Positions 45,466-57,805 of a DNA stretch of 64,000 nt are shown piece after piece. Both the position numbers and the translations under genes were made by a program. Origin of the DNA: Monodelphis domestica. Taxonomy: Eukaryota > Chordata > Mammalia > Didelphimorphia > Didelphidae. The first letter of the stretch is position 1. Each line of letters begins with the position of its first letter. Location of the stretch: the NCBI RefSeq assembly GCF_027887165.1, contig NC_077230.1, positions 344,935,850-344,999,849 on the forward strand. The letters run 5' to 3'. Under the pieces are notes generated by a model. That model made no database searches and was not told the origin of the DNA. It saw only the letters and a program-made list of their open reading frames with translations.

Positions 45466-46189
45466 CAAAGGAAAAGCAAAGCTGAAACTAGGTATTTTTG
45501 CACCTCTGGCAAGATCAAATGAGCTAAGGACCTTATCCAGGACTCACACCCAGATGTAAATTGCCAGTTACCACTCCCATATCCTTATGTCTCTGGGGAG
45601 AAGGAGACATAATTTACAAAGTCTACAGTGTGCAATTAGTTCAATGGATCTCCTAAGATCCTGGGAGCTCCTTTGGGAAACACAGAGCAGATGTTTGGGG
45701 TGAAAGAGGAACAAATTGGGCATAAAAGTCCCTGGGGTTAGGAGTCTGATAGTTATAGGTCTTCAGAGTCATGTATTTGCCAGTGGCCCAGCTAGAATGG
45801 TAAGGAAGGGGTTGATGTCAGAGGTCTTGTGGGAGGGGGATTGACAGGAGAGGGACATTTGGCTAAAAAAGTGGGTATTGGGGAGGGGAGAAGAGAAGAG
45901 AGAATGAATATGAGAGGAAGAGCAGCTAAATATATCAAGTTTCATGCCTTGGTGACAAGAAAGATGGTAGCAGCAAGAATAGAAATAATAATTAGGGATT
46001 AAAAATATAGGTATGATATGGGAGGAGAAGAGCAGGGAGATTGTGAAGCAGCATTGGGTAAGGGAAAGCACACTAGACATCATAAATGCTAGGTTCTCAA
46101 TTTGGATCTGCCATTAACTCACTGGTGACATTGAGAATATCCCTTCACTTCTGAGTCCTAAGTCTCACCCTTGTGAATGAGAATTTTGA
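45466..46189. other. Spacer, no gene seen
   Basis: No gene or clear repeat; a MIR-like SINE remnant may lie near 46,050-46,160 (gccattaactcactggtgac). Confidence 0.4.
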
Positions 46190-46555
46190 CTAAAAGTTGG
46201 CATCTAAAGTCTCTTACAAATTTGGCATTCTTTTTTTCTGGATTATACATATCATAACACACAAAACGTATCTCCATATTATTCATTTTAGGTGAATAAT
46301 CTGATAAAACCCAAACCCCAAAACATGTGCCCAAATAAGCAAGTGATAAATCATACATTTTCATCTGCATGTGCACTCCAACAGTTATTTCTCTGGGAGT
46401 AGGTAGCATTCTTTTCAATAAGTCCCTCAGAATTCTCCTGGATCATTGTATTGCTATCAGTAGCAAAGTCTATCACATTCGGTAGTTCCACAATATTGCA
46501 GTTACTGTGTGTAATGTTCTCCTGGTTCTGCTTATTTCACTCTGCATCACCAACT
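46190..46555 (-). mobile_element. L1 3'UTR fragment, minus strand
   Basis: ctcagaattctcctggatcattgtattgct and gttctcctggttctgcttatttcactc are the complement of the L1 3' end seen at 45,080-45,190; 5'-truncated. Confidence 0.8.
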
Positions 46556-46739
46556 CTGACATTCTATGATTCAATGGGAAGTCAATTTTAGACATTCTCA
46601 ATTTGAGATGCAGGCTAGAACATCTGCAATGAGTTGATAGGGAGGCAGTTCAACAGGCAGGTCGGGGTTAAAGGAATCAATTCTGAGTCATCTGCACAGA
46701 AATGACAACTGAACCCTTGGGAGTGGACGAGCTAGCTGA

Positions 46740-48540
46740 AGAAAAGTGGATAAATCATGTAAGCAAGCAATCAGTCAGTATTCATGAATTGGCTACCATG
46801 TGCCAGGGAGCTAGGCAGAGATACAAAACCATAAATGTAATAGTCCTTGCTCTCAAGGAGCTCACATTCTATTGAGGAATATAACAAATAGAGATATAAA
46901 CTTATGCAGAATAAATAGAAAATAAATGCAAAGTAGTTTTGGGGAGAAGGGGATCAGTAGATGGAAAGATCAGGAAACATTTTGTGGGCAAGGTGATGCT
47001 TTAGCTGAACCCCAAAGGAAGTCAGGGATTCTCTAGCAAGACAGGAGATGGTAGAGGATTCCAGATATGGAAGGTGAACAGTGTAAAGGTCTGAGGACCA
47101 ACAAGAAATTTTGTATGTAGAGTGCAGGAAGGGAAATAGCATACAATGGTGCTGGAAAGGCAGGCTGGGCAAAGTTGAGAATGGTGTTAAAAGCCAAAAA
47201 GAGAAATTTATATTCTGTCTCAGAGGTGATAGGGAACATTCCCTTTTATGGGAAGTGTGCGTCTGGGTGTGTGTATGTGTTTGTGTGCACGTGCATGCAC
47301 ATGCATGTGTGAAACATGATCAGATCTGTGTTTAAGGATCACTTTAACAACTATATCAACAGCTTCCCTGTATTCCTTTCATTTTTTCAAATCTAACCTT
47401 TATTCCAGCTTCCACTTAAGTACCACCTACATCCTCTAGGAAACCCTCCTATTTTTGTCTCTCCATCCTCTTAATTTACATACTTCAAATCTTCACTAAA
47501 CACTCTAGCAGGTGCCTTATGCCATTCTCTAACTATTGACTCCTCATTTAGTTTTCTGAATTCTCTTACTTTCTTATGCCTTACAGAGCCTATCAAAGGA
47601 CTGGCCACATATCAGTTCTAGAAAAGAGAGAAGTTGAGAGGAGAAAAATTCCTGGAGCCAAATATTAGTGAACAAAAGTCAGAAAGAGGAAAGAGGGGAA
47701 TAAAGGCCAAAAAACCAGAAGTAGAGAGAGAAGGAATAAAGGAGAGAAGCAGATGAGTTCAGTGTTACAGAAGTGAAAAATGGCCATCCAATAAGAATAG
47801 TGTACCAGAGAGAGGAAGGCTGTTAACCAGTACCAAAAGTTGTGGAAAGCTCAAGGAAGTTAAAGACTGAGAGAAAAAGACCATTTGATTTGGAGATTTC
47901 CTGATTACTGGAGAACTTTTGGAATGCCATTTCTGTAGTGATGGCATAGGGTACAGAGTGCAGGGGGCTGAAAGATGACAGAGAGAGAGACAAGGAGCAT
48001 AGATGATACCTCTAGGAAGTGTAAGAACAAATGAAAAGTGGACAAGGGTGAAGAGAAGAGTGAGGGTTTTTTCTTTTGTTTTGCTTTGTTTTTGATTGTT
48101 TTTGTTTTTTAGGATGAAAAGACCTGAACATGTTCATAAGTAGATAGAAAGGAGTCAGTAGATGTGGAGACAGTGAAAAGGACAAAGAGAATAATGCTTA
48201 ATGGAGTCAGACCCTGGAAGGAACCAAAAGGGACAGGACCAAGAGCTCAGGTTTGGGGTAAGTTGGCAGGAAGTGAAGATCACTTCATTCTCTGAGATGA
48301 AAAGTGGAGAATGTGGATGGCAGAGGTTTGGCAGAATGGAGGAGAATAGGAGATCATGAGGAATGGCTTTGATCTTCCCAGTGAAGCTGAGATCAAGGGA
48401 TCTATTGTGAGCATGGGTGTTAAGGATACTAGTGGTGACTTGAGGTGGAAAGAGAAAATTTGGAATACCTATTGTGGAGAATAAAGTGAGGAGATTCAGG
48501 GTAGCAATAAGAGGCAGAGGCCGTAGCCCCTAATAATCCA
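46740..48540 (+). repeat. Long ancient interspersed repeat, interrupted
   Basis: Same family as 4,130-5,140: accatgtgccagggagctag, ctctcaaggagctcacattc, tgatcagatctgtg, gatcactttaacaact. An L2-type piece lies at about 47,398-47,600 (ttccacttaagtaccaccta). After it the repeat continues (gtggaaagctcaaggaag, accatttgatttggagattt, acatgttcataagtagatag). A GT/CA-rich patch lies at 47,258-47,310 and a T-rich patch at 48,066-48,112. Confidence 0.45.
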
Positions 48541-48699
48541 AAAGTATAGTAAAGGAAGCTCAGGCCCTGCCTTGGGAGGACATTATCAAGGAAAAGGACT
48601 ACAGGTGGTCTTCAAGTATTTACAAGAGGCAATAATTTAGAACTTAGGATGGAGGGAGAAGAGACTGCTATCTCAACCTCTCCATATCACATCCATTTC

Positions 48700-48960
48700 T
48701 TCATATATTGCCCTTTATTCCAGTCTCCACTCAAGTTCTTCCTACCTTCTCCAGGAAGCACCTCGACTTTGATCTCTCCCTCTTCTTACCTTCTACACAC
48801 TCAGAAACTGTACTATACTCTCCTGCTGGTGTCTTGCACCATTGTCTAACTTTTCACTCTCCACTTAGGTCTCTGAAACTAAAGACAGTATTTTCTCCTT
48901 CCTTCCTATGACTCACAGAGCTCTTGGGATTTCCTGCTGATGTCTTGTTCTCCAACATGT
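48700..48960. repeat. L2-type LINE remnant
   Basis: ccagtctccactcaagttcttcctaccttctccaggaagcacc resembles the L2 3' region; parallel text occurs at 47,398-47,600. Confidence 0.5.
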
Positions 48961-49224
48961 CCTGGGAGATCTTTATTATCTCTGTTCATCTTCTTATTTC
49001 ACCCCTTAGACTACCCTACCTCTAATGGGTGAAGTCAGAGTTCTAACTCCTTTCCCCAAATCCCTGATAACCAAGACTACCCATGAGAGGCAGAAGCTCT
49101 GAATCTCTCATTCAAGTTCAAAGATTCAGAATCATGAGGTTTCCCTGCAGTTCTTTCTCCCCTGTGACTGTCTCCTTCTACTTGACTAGAAAAAAACAAA
49201 ACAAGGAGCTACATAGTGTAGAGA

Positions 49225-49560
49225 AAAGAGGCCCTCTACTCAGAATTAGAAAACTTGAGTTTGACTCTTTTTCCTGACATGCTAGCTATATCCTTTCCCT
49301 TTGAGAGCCTCCGGGCCCTCATTTGTAAAAAAGTGGGTTAGAACAGATCATCTCTAAGGACATAGAATTAAAGATTTCAAATTCTACATCCATTGGATTT
49401 AAAAGCCTTAGAAATCATAGAGTGCAATAATTTCATTTTATAGATGAGAAAATGAAGACCTAGAGCATTAATGTCATTTTACCAAAGCAACTGTTATTGA
49501 GTATCTAGTGGGATTCAAACTCAAGTTTTTGTGATATCTAGTCCAGCCCCTTAATCATCA
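49225..49560. repeat. MIR/THER1-type SINE remnants
   Basis: ctcatttgtaaaaaagtggg, cattttatagatgagaaaatg and gggattcaaactcaag are MIR-type motifs; diverged. Confidence 0.5.
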
Positions 49561-49589
49561 TATCACCCTGCTATTTGTCTTTGTTAAAG

Positions 49590-49702
49590 TCTTTCCAGAT
49601 TTCAATACTGATTGCAACAGGTCTCTTCCAGCTTTAACATTCTATATTTGGTGGTTTAGAGGTCCCTTCCTGTTCTGATATTCTATATTCTATGTTTTAA
49701 AG
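49590..49702 (+). repeat. tctatgttt-type degenerate array
   Basis: ggtctcttccagctttaacattctata followed by ggtcccttcctgttctgatattctata is the same MIR-derived pattern as 12,966-13,157 and 21,483-21,560. Confidence 0.5.
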
Positions 49703-49916
49703 TTGTGTTGACAAACCTATGGCACATATGCTGGAGGGACTGCTCCCTTCCCCCTCTCCACAGAGCCTGAGGACATTTCTCACATCAACCCCCTCCCCCA
49801 CCCATCAACTCAATGAGAGAGCTTTCACCCTCCCTGATATGAGGCAAGGGGGCAGCTCACTTGTGATGTGATGGTGCAGGTTGAGCACTTAGTCTCTAAA
49901 AGGCTCACCATCACTG
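49703..49916. mobile_element. hAT-type non-autonomous transposon, complete (214 bp)
   Basis: Left end ttgtgttgacaaacctatgg, right end aaaggctcaccatcactg, whose complement starts cagtgatggtgagcct; flanks ttttaaag (49,695-49,702) and ttctaaag (49,917-49,924) form an 8-bp hAT-type duplication with one change. No transposase. Confidence 0.7.
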
Positions 49917-49924
49917 TTCTAAAG

Positions 49925-52334
49925 TTTATTTTAGTTCTGATATCCCATGATTCTGATTCTCAGTTACCTGTGGACAGAAGTAATAAGTCTAATGTATTTT
50001 TCTGGCTTTTGCCTTGTTACCTATAGCCTATATCTAGAATCCTAAATCTTTTTTCTTCAAAAAAGAGAATTAGCTACAGCACAATTAGTGCTTATTAATA
50101 AAATGAGAGAATGAGAGGTGAAAGAGAGAAGAGATATAGATATATTTCCCTTAAGGAAAGATAAACTTTATTGGGATCATTCCTCCATTGGGCTGGCTAA
50201 GGCTTATATATTCTTACTGCAGCAAAAGCACAAGGTAGACAGTTTGTTCAAGAGCATTAGTAACGAGACCTTCTCCTTCCTGTGCTGGCCTTATAATTCC
50301 ACCCCACTCCTCCCTCTGTGACAACATTGCACATTGAACCTCAGGTAGATGCCAGTGGACTCTAGGCCAGGCAAGTAATTAGATATGATGTTATAGTATT
50401 TTTCCTCACACAGATTAAGGTTACCACATAAATCTGTATTTATCCCTCTGTGTTTGTGTCTTCTTAAGGCAGCTCCCTATTTCTAAAATAGTTCATCCTC
50501 AATGCTTAGGAGAAGATAGTAAAAGAGGAGCATTGTGTGTTTCATCACTCATGGAATTATAGACATTAAGGGCTAAGAGACCTACCAGTAATTTTATTTT
50601 GACTTTGAGGAAACCAACTTTATTTCTCTAAACCTTATATTCCTCCTATGGAGAAGGGATAATCTGTCAGGTCCCTTCCTGCTCTATATTCCTATGAAAT
50701 TACAGATCACCTAGCCTAAATCTCTCAGCTTGTAAAGACACCTAGAGAGATTGTGACTTATCCAAGGTCACAGAGTGAGTCAATGGCAAGGCTATAACCA
50801 GAGCTTATCTTTCTGTCTCTCAATTATCAAACTCTCTTGGTCACATATTAAGAAACAACTATTATACCAGCATTCTGGTAGGTTCTATAGGGGGCTGGAA
50901 AGAAGGAGAAGACATATCCTTATCCTCAAGGAGCTACATGGGAAGTAAATAGTGAGAAAAATGGTACCAGATACATTCTAGAGTGTGTGGTACAGACTCT
51001 GGGTTGTTGTATATCAGAAGGAAGCCATTGTGGGCTGAGATGGTCCAGGAGGGCTTGCTAGAGGTGGTGGATTTTCAGCTGGTCCTGAAAGGATGAGAAG
51101 GATAGGGAGAGACCAAGATAAGGTAGGCAATATTACATTTCAAAGCTGTTTGAGCCATTCTTGTCCCCAACATCTCCAGAAGATAAGTGTAGGAAGAGGA
51201 AGAGTGATGAAAAGCAGAGAGAAGGAAGACAGATATGGGAAGACAGAGATATAGCCAAGGAAGCTAGATTGGTATGGAAGAGGTTTACAATACCCTTCCC
51301 ACTCTCCTTACCACTTTTCTCCCATAATACTCATAAGTCAAGCAAATCTTTAGTTTCTCTAGGACAGGAGTGGGAACCTTCTGACTTAACTCTGGGACTG
51401 AACTTCGGTTCAATTTTTTTCTGGCAAGAGTATGACCCAATGGTATCACTCTGGCTTCAGTCACAGTTGATGAAAGCCATCTTGAATTTGTCCTATGAGG
51501 GCAACAAAACTGTATCATTCTGAGCACAATTTTTGCATATTTGAGAAAAGTGGTTGAAGACCTGTGAACAATACTAATTCATTTATGCCTACAGGAATTC
51601 ATCATGGATATTTTTTTACTCCTTTGTTATATTAAATAAGTAATATATAACTGATTATATATTATCCTCACTAGAATCCAACTGGACAACAAACTGAATT
51701 TCATTGGGGGGAAATAGTTTATGAAAACTAAATTTATGCTGGTTCCAGACATAAGGCAACTCTAGTCAAAGCTCATCTTTCATACATCGATTAAATTGTG
51801 TGTTATGTTAGAAAGACTCTCTGGACTAAAAGTCAGGAGACATAGGTCCTCATCTTGATTGTAACTATATGGATTCTTTCCTAAATCTCAGTTTTCTCCT
51901 CTTGTAAAAGAGAAATGAAGGGGGAAGACATGATCTCTAAGACCTGTGATGACTCTAACATGGTATGAGTTCTAGACTTCACATTCCAGAGCAGCATTTC
52001 AGCATGTGGGTGCTAGTACACTGCCACTGGGCATTTTGAGACTCGGGGAATTATACAAAAGGGAGAGATCTCATGGTTTGAGTTTTAATAAAAGGAGCTC
52101 CTACTTTCTTAGCTTTTTTAAGGCTTATAAAATGCTTTTCTCATAACAACTAGGCAATACAAGGACTATCATTCCCATAATCCAGAAGAGGAATATGAGG
52201 CCAAGAGAAGGGACACTTAATATTCAGAGCTAGCACAAGAATGTGGACCCTCTGAATCATGGTTCGGGTATCCTGCTACTATACTATATGAACACCCCAT
52301 TACCTTCTCTACTTCCCGTGAGACCTGGGCCACC
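49925..52334. other. Upstream flank of OR gene B
   Basis: Collinear with 71-1,978 except for about 500 bp at 50,074-50,570 not in copy A. The extra segment has no clear coding content and shows gataaactttattgggatc, an LTR-like phrase. A MIR-like motif lies at its right edge. Small indels elsewhere. No gene or placed promoter. Confidence 0.5.
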
Positions 52335-53300
52335 ATGACCCACTGCAGTAACCAAAGCATACCATCTCATAAGACTGTCTTCATACTGCTAGGCTTCCCA
52401 GCTCTTCAGGAGACACCTCTCCCACTCTTCTTCACCTTCTTGGCCCTATACACTTTCATTGTTGTGGGCAATGTATTAATCCTAGTGGCTGTGGTTGGAG
52501 ATCCCAGGCTCCACAAGCCCATGTATTTCTTTCTCTGCAACCTCTCAGCTGTAGATATCCTCTTTACAACCACCACTGTGCCCAAGATGCTGGCCATGTT
52601 CCTCTTCCAACATAATACCATCTCCTTCGAAGGCTGCTTCCTACAGATGTACAGCTTCCATTCCCTTGGGGTCATGGAATCTTTCATCCTGGTAGTCATG
52701 GCTTATGATCGCTATGAAGCCATCTGCCACCCACTGCACTATCCTGTCCGTATGACTCCACAGGCCAATGCCAGGCTGGCAGCAAGTGCCTGGGCTATGG
52801 CACTGATCATCCCCGCCCCAGTGATGGTGGAGACTTCACAGTTAGAATACACAGCCAGGGCCACAGTGGAGCATTGTTTCTGTGACCACCTTGCTGTAGT
52901 AAGGGCTGCCTGTCAGGATGCTGGGACTGAGCAGCAGACTTTTGTTGGCTTCTGCATTGCCATGACTGTTTCATTGGTGCCTCTGTTCCTTGTTCTATTT
53001 TCCTATGGGAAGATCCTGGCTTCTATTCTAAGGATTGCCTCCCAGGAAGGCCGGGCCAAGGCCTTTTCTACTTGTACATCCCACCTTATGGTTGTTGGTA
53101 CGTACTATTCATCCATTGCTGTGGCCTATGTGTCCTACCAAATGGAGATGGCCATTGACCTTCATGTGCTCAGCAATGTCATTTGTGCCATCCTAGCTCC
53201 CATGTTGAACCCCCTCATCTATACACTGAGGAACAAGGATGTAAAGGAGGCCATTAAGACAGTCTTTCAACATGTGTTTTCTCATTTGAAGAACCTTTAG
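52335..53300 (+). CDS. OR2AT4-like: Olfactory receptor, OR2AT-like (copy B)
   Basis: Intact 321-aa single-exon OR, paralogue of 1,979-2,944; predicted role and membrane topology are the same. It differs at seven residues: A2T, A27T, R90L, S211T, Y284C, T288A and P321L. By eye there are also five silent changes in 966 bp. The N6 sequon, GN at 45-46, C101, MAYDRYEAIC (E128 again) and KAFSTCTSHL are kept. The TM7 text is NVICAILAPMLNPLIY: C284 and A288 replace the Y and T that are conserved in ORs and in recalled OR2AT4, so these two look derived in B. L90 looks ancestral. Kozak gccaccatga is good. Whether ligand range or expression differs cannot be read from sequence. Confidence 0.95.
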   Translation: MTHCSNQSIPSHKTVFILLGFPALQETPLPLFFTFLALYTFIVVGNVLILVAVVGDPRLHKPMYFFLCNLSAVDILFTTTTVPKMLAMFLFQHNTISFEGCFLQMYSFHSLGVMESFILVVMAYDRYEAICHPLHYPVRMTPQANARLAASAWAMALIIPAPVMVETSQLEYTARATVEHCFCDHLAVVRAACQDAGTEQQTFVGFCIAMTVSLVPLFLVLFSYGKILASILRIASQEGRAKAFSTCTSHLMVVGTYYSSIAVAYVSYQMEMAIDLHVLSNVICAILAPMLNPLIYTLRNKDVKEAIKTVFQHVFSHLKNL

Positions 53301-54469
53301 CCAGTTTATACAAAAATGCCTAGGACTCTTATTAGACAACAAATTTAAGATGAGCCAACTTTCTGATATAGTGAATGGCTAATATAGAATTTTTTAAAAT
53401 CTTCCCTGTTGTACAGCATAGGCCTCAGCGCATTTACCGGCAGAGTCTGGGGCTGCTTTTTCCTTTTGCCAGAGTTCTCAGAAGCTTTCCAAAGTCTCTG
53501 ACTGTCTGGGAGATAAACATATTTCTATGAGATTAACACTTGTCTCATAGAATGTGTTGTCTTCATGATTCATGATTACATTTTGAGACATTTTCCCAGA
53601 CCATTTCTGGGGGCTGGGGATCTTGGCCAGGTTGCTGAGACCCTGGAAGCAGCGATGCAAACTACAGTTGGTAAAACGCCTTCTTTGTTTGGAGGTCAAT
53701 AAAAATTCCCTTCTGGAAAGTAGACTTTGGAGTCTTGCCCATTGAAAAGGATATTTTTGCCCGGAACTTTCCTGAATGGGACCTTGAAAGCTGAGACTTG
53801 GGATCTCCCTCAGTTGGAATATTCAGGTGTTTGTGTTTCCCCCATTTGGTGATGTATCTTTCTTTTCTTTCTCTCTCTCTCATTAGTACTACTGTTTCTA
53901 TATTCCTTTATGCTTTCTGATTGATTTGTTTATGCTTTCTGTTGTAAGCTAAATTGATAGATCTTTTCATAAAAATAATAAATCTATTTCTTTTTACCCT
54001 TTTAACTAAAAATACTGTGGAGAAACCTATCTTATTGTAGTAGCAAATCTCAAATCACAAATAGTTAAGCAGCTGCATATGTAACACACCTTAATGTTAC
54101 ATGTGGCAGTCAAAAAGCACATGCATTCTTAGACCACACTAAGAGAGACTAAATATCCTAAAGAAGCAAGGTCTTCTTTTCTCTACCTTCATCAAACCCC
54201 ATGTTGTATATTGCTTTTGGATTAGGCTGTCATGTTTTAGGAAGGATATTGTCAAATTGGAAAGTGGCCAAAGGAAGGCAACCAAGATAGAGCAATGGAA
54301 CAGAAAGGCATTTAATGTGGGGGATGATTGAAGAACTTGAGAATGTTTAGTGTAAAGTAGACTTGGGGGAATATTCTTTTCTTAAAATAGTTGGAAGAAA
54401 TGAGGAAGAGGGGTTTGATTTTTCTTCTTATACCCAGAGAAAAGAACAAGAGACCAGTCAGAAAGGACT
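53301..54469. other. 3' flank of OR gene B
   Basis: Collinear with 2,945-4,129, with conserved AATAAA at 53,698-53,703. No gene. Confidence 0.45.
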
Positions 54470-54607
54470 GATGTAACTACTTTCTACATGCAAGGCACTG
54501 GGACTGCAAAGAAAAAAGATGAAAAAATTCCTGCCCTCAAGGAACTTATATTCTGCTGGGCAGAAACTACACGTACTCAGATAAGGCAATACAAACATAA
54601 ATATATG

Positions 54608-54609
<2 letters not shown>

Positions 54610-54655
<46 letters not shown>
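54610..54655 (+). repeat. (TG)n microsatellite
   Basis: Pure TG run of about 46 bp at the position of the GT run in copy A. Confidence 0.95.
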
Positions 54656-54657
<2 letters not shown>

Positions 54658-54744
54658 ACGTATATAAAGTAATTACAGGGCAGAAAGTAGCAATAGCCTA
54701 GAAGGACCAGGCTTGTATGGGACGTGACACTTGACCTAAATCTT

Positions 54745-54927
54745 TTTTTAAACCCCTACCTTCTGCCTTGGAATCACTACTGTGTATTAGTTCCAAGGCA
54801 GAAGAGTTGTAAGGACTAGGCACTGGGGATTAAGTGACTTTCCCAGGGTCATACAACTGAGAAGTGTCTGAGGCCAAATTTGAACCCAGGCCTGACTCTC
54901 AATCTACTGAGCTACCCAGCTGCCCCT
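54745..54927 (-). mobile_element. tRNA-derived CORE-SINE, copy B
   Basis: Same insertion as 4,394-4,584, with the same 14-bp target duplication ttgacctaaatctt (54,731-54,744 and 54,928-54,941). Copy B keeps a tacccagctgcccc head but lacks about 20 bp (cctcccatctctagg) kept in A. Confidence 0.85.
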
Positions 54928-55480
54928 TTGACCTAAATCTTGAAAGAAAACTAGGTAATCTAAGGGCTAGGGTAAAGGGGAAGAATATTCCTGTCATGGA
55001 TAATAATCAGTGTAAATCATGTATGTAGGAATTGAGGATGATGTACAGGGAATGGCAAGTAGATGAGTTTGATTGGAAGATAGAGTTCATTGAAGGGAAG
55101 CAGTGTGAAGTCAGTCTGGAAAGATAAGTTGGTGATAGGTTGTGAAAGGCTTTCTCAACAGAAGAATTTGTATTTTATGTTGGAGGAAAGATGGAACCAC
55201 AGAAAACTGTTGAGTAGAAGAATGAAATGGTCAGTACTCTGCTTTATAAATATTGATTTGACAGTTGACTGGAAGATGAATTCAAGAAAGCACCAACTAG
55301 AGGCTGATTAGGAGGCTACTGTACTATTCCAGGACAAAGGTGAAGAGTTCTTTAAGTAGGGTGGTGGCCATGTGAGTGAAGAGCAGGGAATAGATATTAA
55401 AGATATTGTGAAGGCAGAAATGATAAGACTTGACAAGCTGAGACAGAGAGGAAGACTTGAGGTTCAGTGTTAGACAAACT

Positions 55481-57020
55481 TATTAACCATTAGTGTGGCT
55501 CCAAAAGCAGAACAGATTAATTACTAGAGGTCTGTAAGGAAAAAGATATGAACAACTGTCAAGAATGATCTACAAAGGAATCTTTTTTATGCATTGTTTA
55601 GACTCTCAAACCTTTGAGGTCCCTTCTAATGCAGAGACTATTTTATTCTTAAAGTCCACATGGGAAATTCATTCTCTAAAGGAAGGGAAGGGACATATCC
55701 TGGGAATTGAAACAGCCTCTGGGGAAGGTCTCAGAGACTTCTAGATGACAGGTCTGGTCGGGTCACTAAGGATAGCTCAGGATGATGACTGTCTATCTCC
55801 ATACTGGGAGGTTATCCAGGGTCTCCCTTACTCTGGTCTTTAAGAGCCCATCAGAGGCAAGGGTGCCAATACTGCAGGAGTCAGGGGAAGAAAAGAAAGG
55901 GTTACCCGTCCACCCATTCACCCATGTTTTTATTCTGAGTTTAACAGTTCACCTTAATCCTTCCAGGTGGACACATTGGCTTGAAGGTTGCTGGTTGAAA
56001 TGAATAGATTATTCAATTGATTGTATATTTGGTGTATCAGATTGTATATTCTGTGTGTGTGTGTGTGTGTGTGCATGTGCGCATGTGTGCATGTGTGTGT
56101 GTGTGTGTGCGTGTGTGTGTGTGTGCCATCTTTCTGTCAGACCCTCAAGGCAACATCAAGCCAAGAAACATTTACTAAGTAGTTACTATGTGCAAAGCCC
56201 TGGAATAAAAATACAAGTAAAAAGAGTCAGTTCTACTCTCAAGGAGTTTACATTTTACCCATGTAATTTTATTCATTCTAAAGGAGAGAATGACAGAAAA
56301 GGAAATGTAAAGGGTGAGGGTGGGGCAGGAAGAAGGTACCTGGTGAGGCAGCATAATGAAGTATGGAGGAGGGCAGCCTGGAGAGGAATGAAGAGATATC
56401 CAACCCAGTTCCTTCCTTCAATGGAACCTCTGGAAAAAACTATCCAATTAGCCAAAAGGGTTTGAGGAGCAAAAGGTACTTCTGAAGTGTGATTTCAAGG
56501 ATGAAAATGATCTTCTAGGATGAAGAAGTTTTGTGGTGTATGTAACTCCCCCCTCAAATGGAAGGTGTTCTGAGCACAAGACCTGTGCCACCCCACCTCA
56601 GACTGGGACTCACCCAGAGAAGGAGCCATGTCTCCTCCCTTCAGACTGAAAGTTCCCTATGGACAGAAAGTATGCAAACATACGTTCTTAGACAGGGATT
56701 GGATTTCTTACATATTCTTCAGGACTCCACTCCCAACCTCCCTGCCTCATAACAATAATAATGGCCTATGTCTCACCAAGATGACAGCCCAGACCCAGTG
56801 TCATCTGGGTATCAGTTTTGGTTAGAGTATTTTTAGCAGTGAGGATGCGTTTTTTTTTCAGAACTATTCCTACCCTCTCACATGGTTCCACATGAAATTA
56901 AGAATATTTATAATATAATTAACCAGGGTTCCAGGTTCAGTCTGGGACAAGTGTCAAGGCTCATTCTAGAATTGGGATCAAGGTTTAGCCTAGGGTTAAA
57001 TCTAGGGTTCATTTTGGTGT
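55481..57020. other. Spacer, uninterrupted pre-insertion state of the A LTR site
   Basis: Reads through the LTR site as atccagggtctcccttac near 55,815. An imperfect TG/TGC tract lies at about 56,051-56,127, longer than in A. A degenerate ggttcagtctgggacaag minisatellite is near 56,925-57,010. No gene supported. Confidence 0.45.
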
Positions 57021-57805
57021 TTATTTTTTAAAATAATTTTTTCTTTATTTTATTCTGGTGACAGACTCACACATAAGTTTTCCAAGATTACCTTATTTGT
57101 GTTATCTCCTTTCCCTATTCCCTCCTCCCTCCTGGAGTGAACAAGCAATTCCTTGGGTTATTCATGTATTATTACTAAAATCTATGTCCATATTTTTCAT
57201 TTTTGTAAGAGAGTAATCTTATAAAATCAAACCCCCAAGTCATGTACCCCAAAATACAAGTGATAAATCATGTTTTCTTCTGCATTTCTACTCCAACAGT
57301 TCTTTCTCTAGGTGTGGATAGCATTCTTTTCCATAAGTTCCTCAGAATTGTCCTGGATCATTGTATTGCTGTTAATAGCAAAGTCTATCACATTTGATCA
57401 TTTCACAATGCTTCAGTTACTGTGTACAATGTTCTCCTTGTTCTGCTTATTTCACTTCACATCACTTCATGTAAGTCTTTCAAATTCTTTCTGAAATCTT
57501 GTGGTTCATCATTCCTTAAAGCACAACAGTATTCCATCACTACCATATACCACAATTTGTTCAGCCACTCCACAATTGAGGGACATCCCTTTAGATACCA
57601 ATCCTTTGCCACCATAAAGCGCATAAATATTTTTTAACAAACAGGCTCATTCCCATTTTTTTAATCTCTTTGGTATATAGATCTAGTAGTGGTGTTGCTG
57701 TATCAAAGGGTATGGATTCTTTTAAAGTCCTTTGGGCATAATTGAAAATTGCCTTCCAGAAATGTTGGATCAACTCACAACTCCACCAGCAATGCATTAG
57801 TGTTA
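57021..57805 (-). mobile_element. L1 3'-end fragment, minus strand
   Basis: Complement reads L1 ORF2 C-terminus and 3'UTR: CWWSCELIQHFWKAIFNYAQ, IPFDTATPLLDLYTKEI, the caatgatccaggacaattc phrase, and an A-rich tail at 57,021-57,055. Flanks ctagggttcattttggtg and ctagggctcattttgtg may be a target duplication or units of the minisatellite it sits in. Confidence 0.85.

Larger units (their letters stand above)
54470..55480 (+). repeat. Ancient interspersed repeat, copy B
   Basis: Counterpart of 4,130-5,140 with the same microsatellite (about 54,610-54,655) and SINE. Confidence 0.5.
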
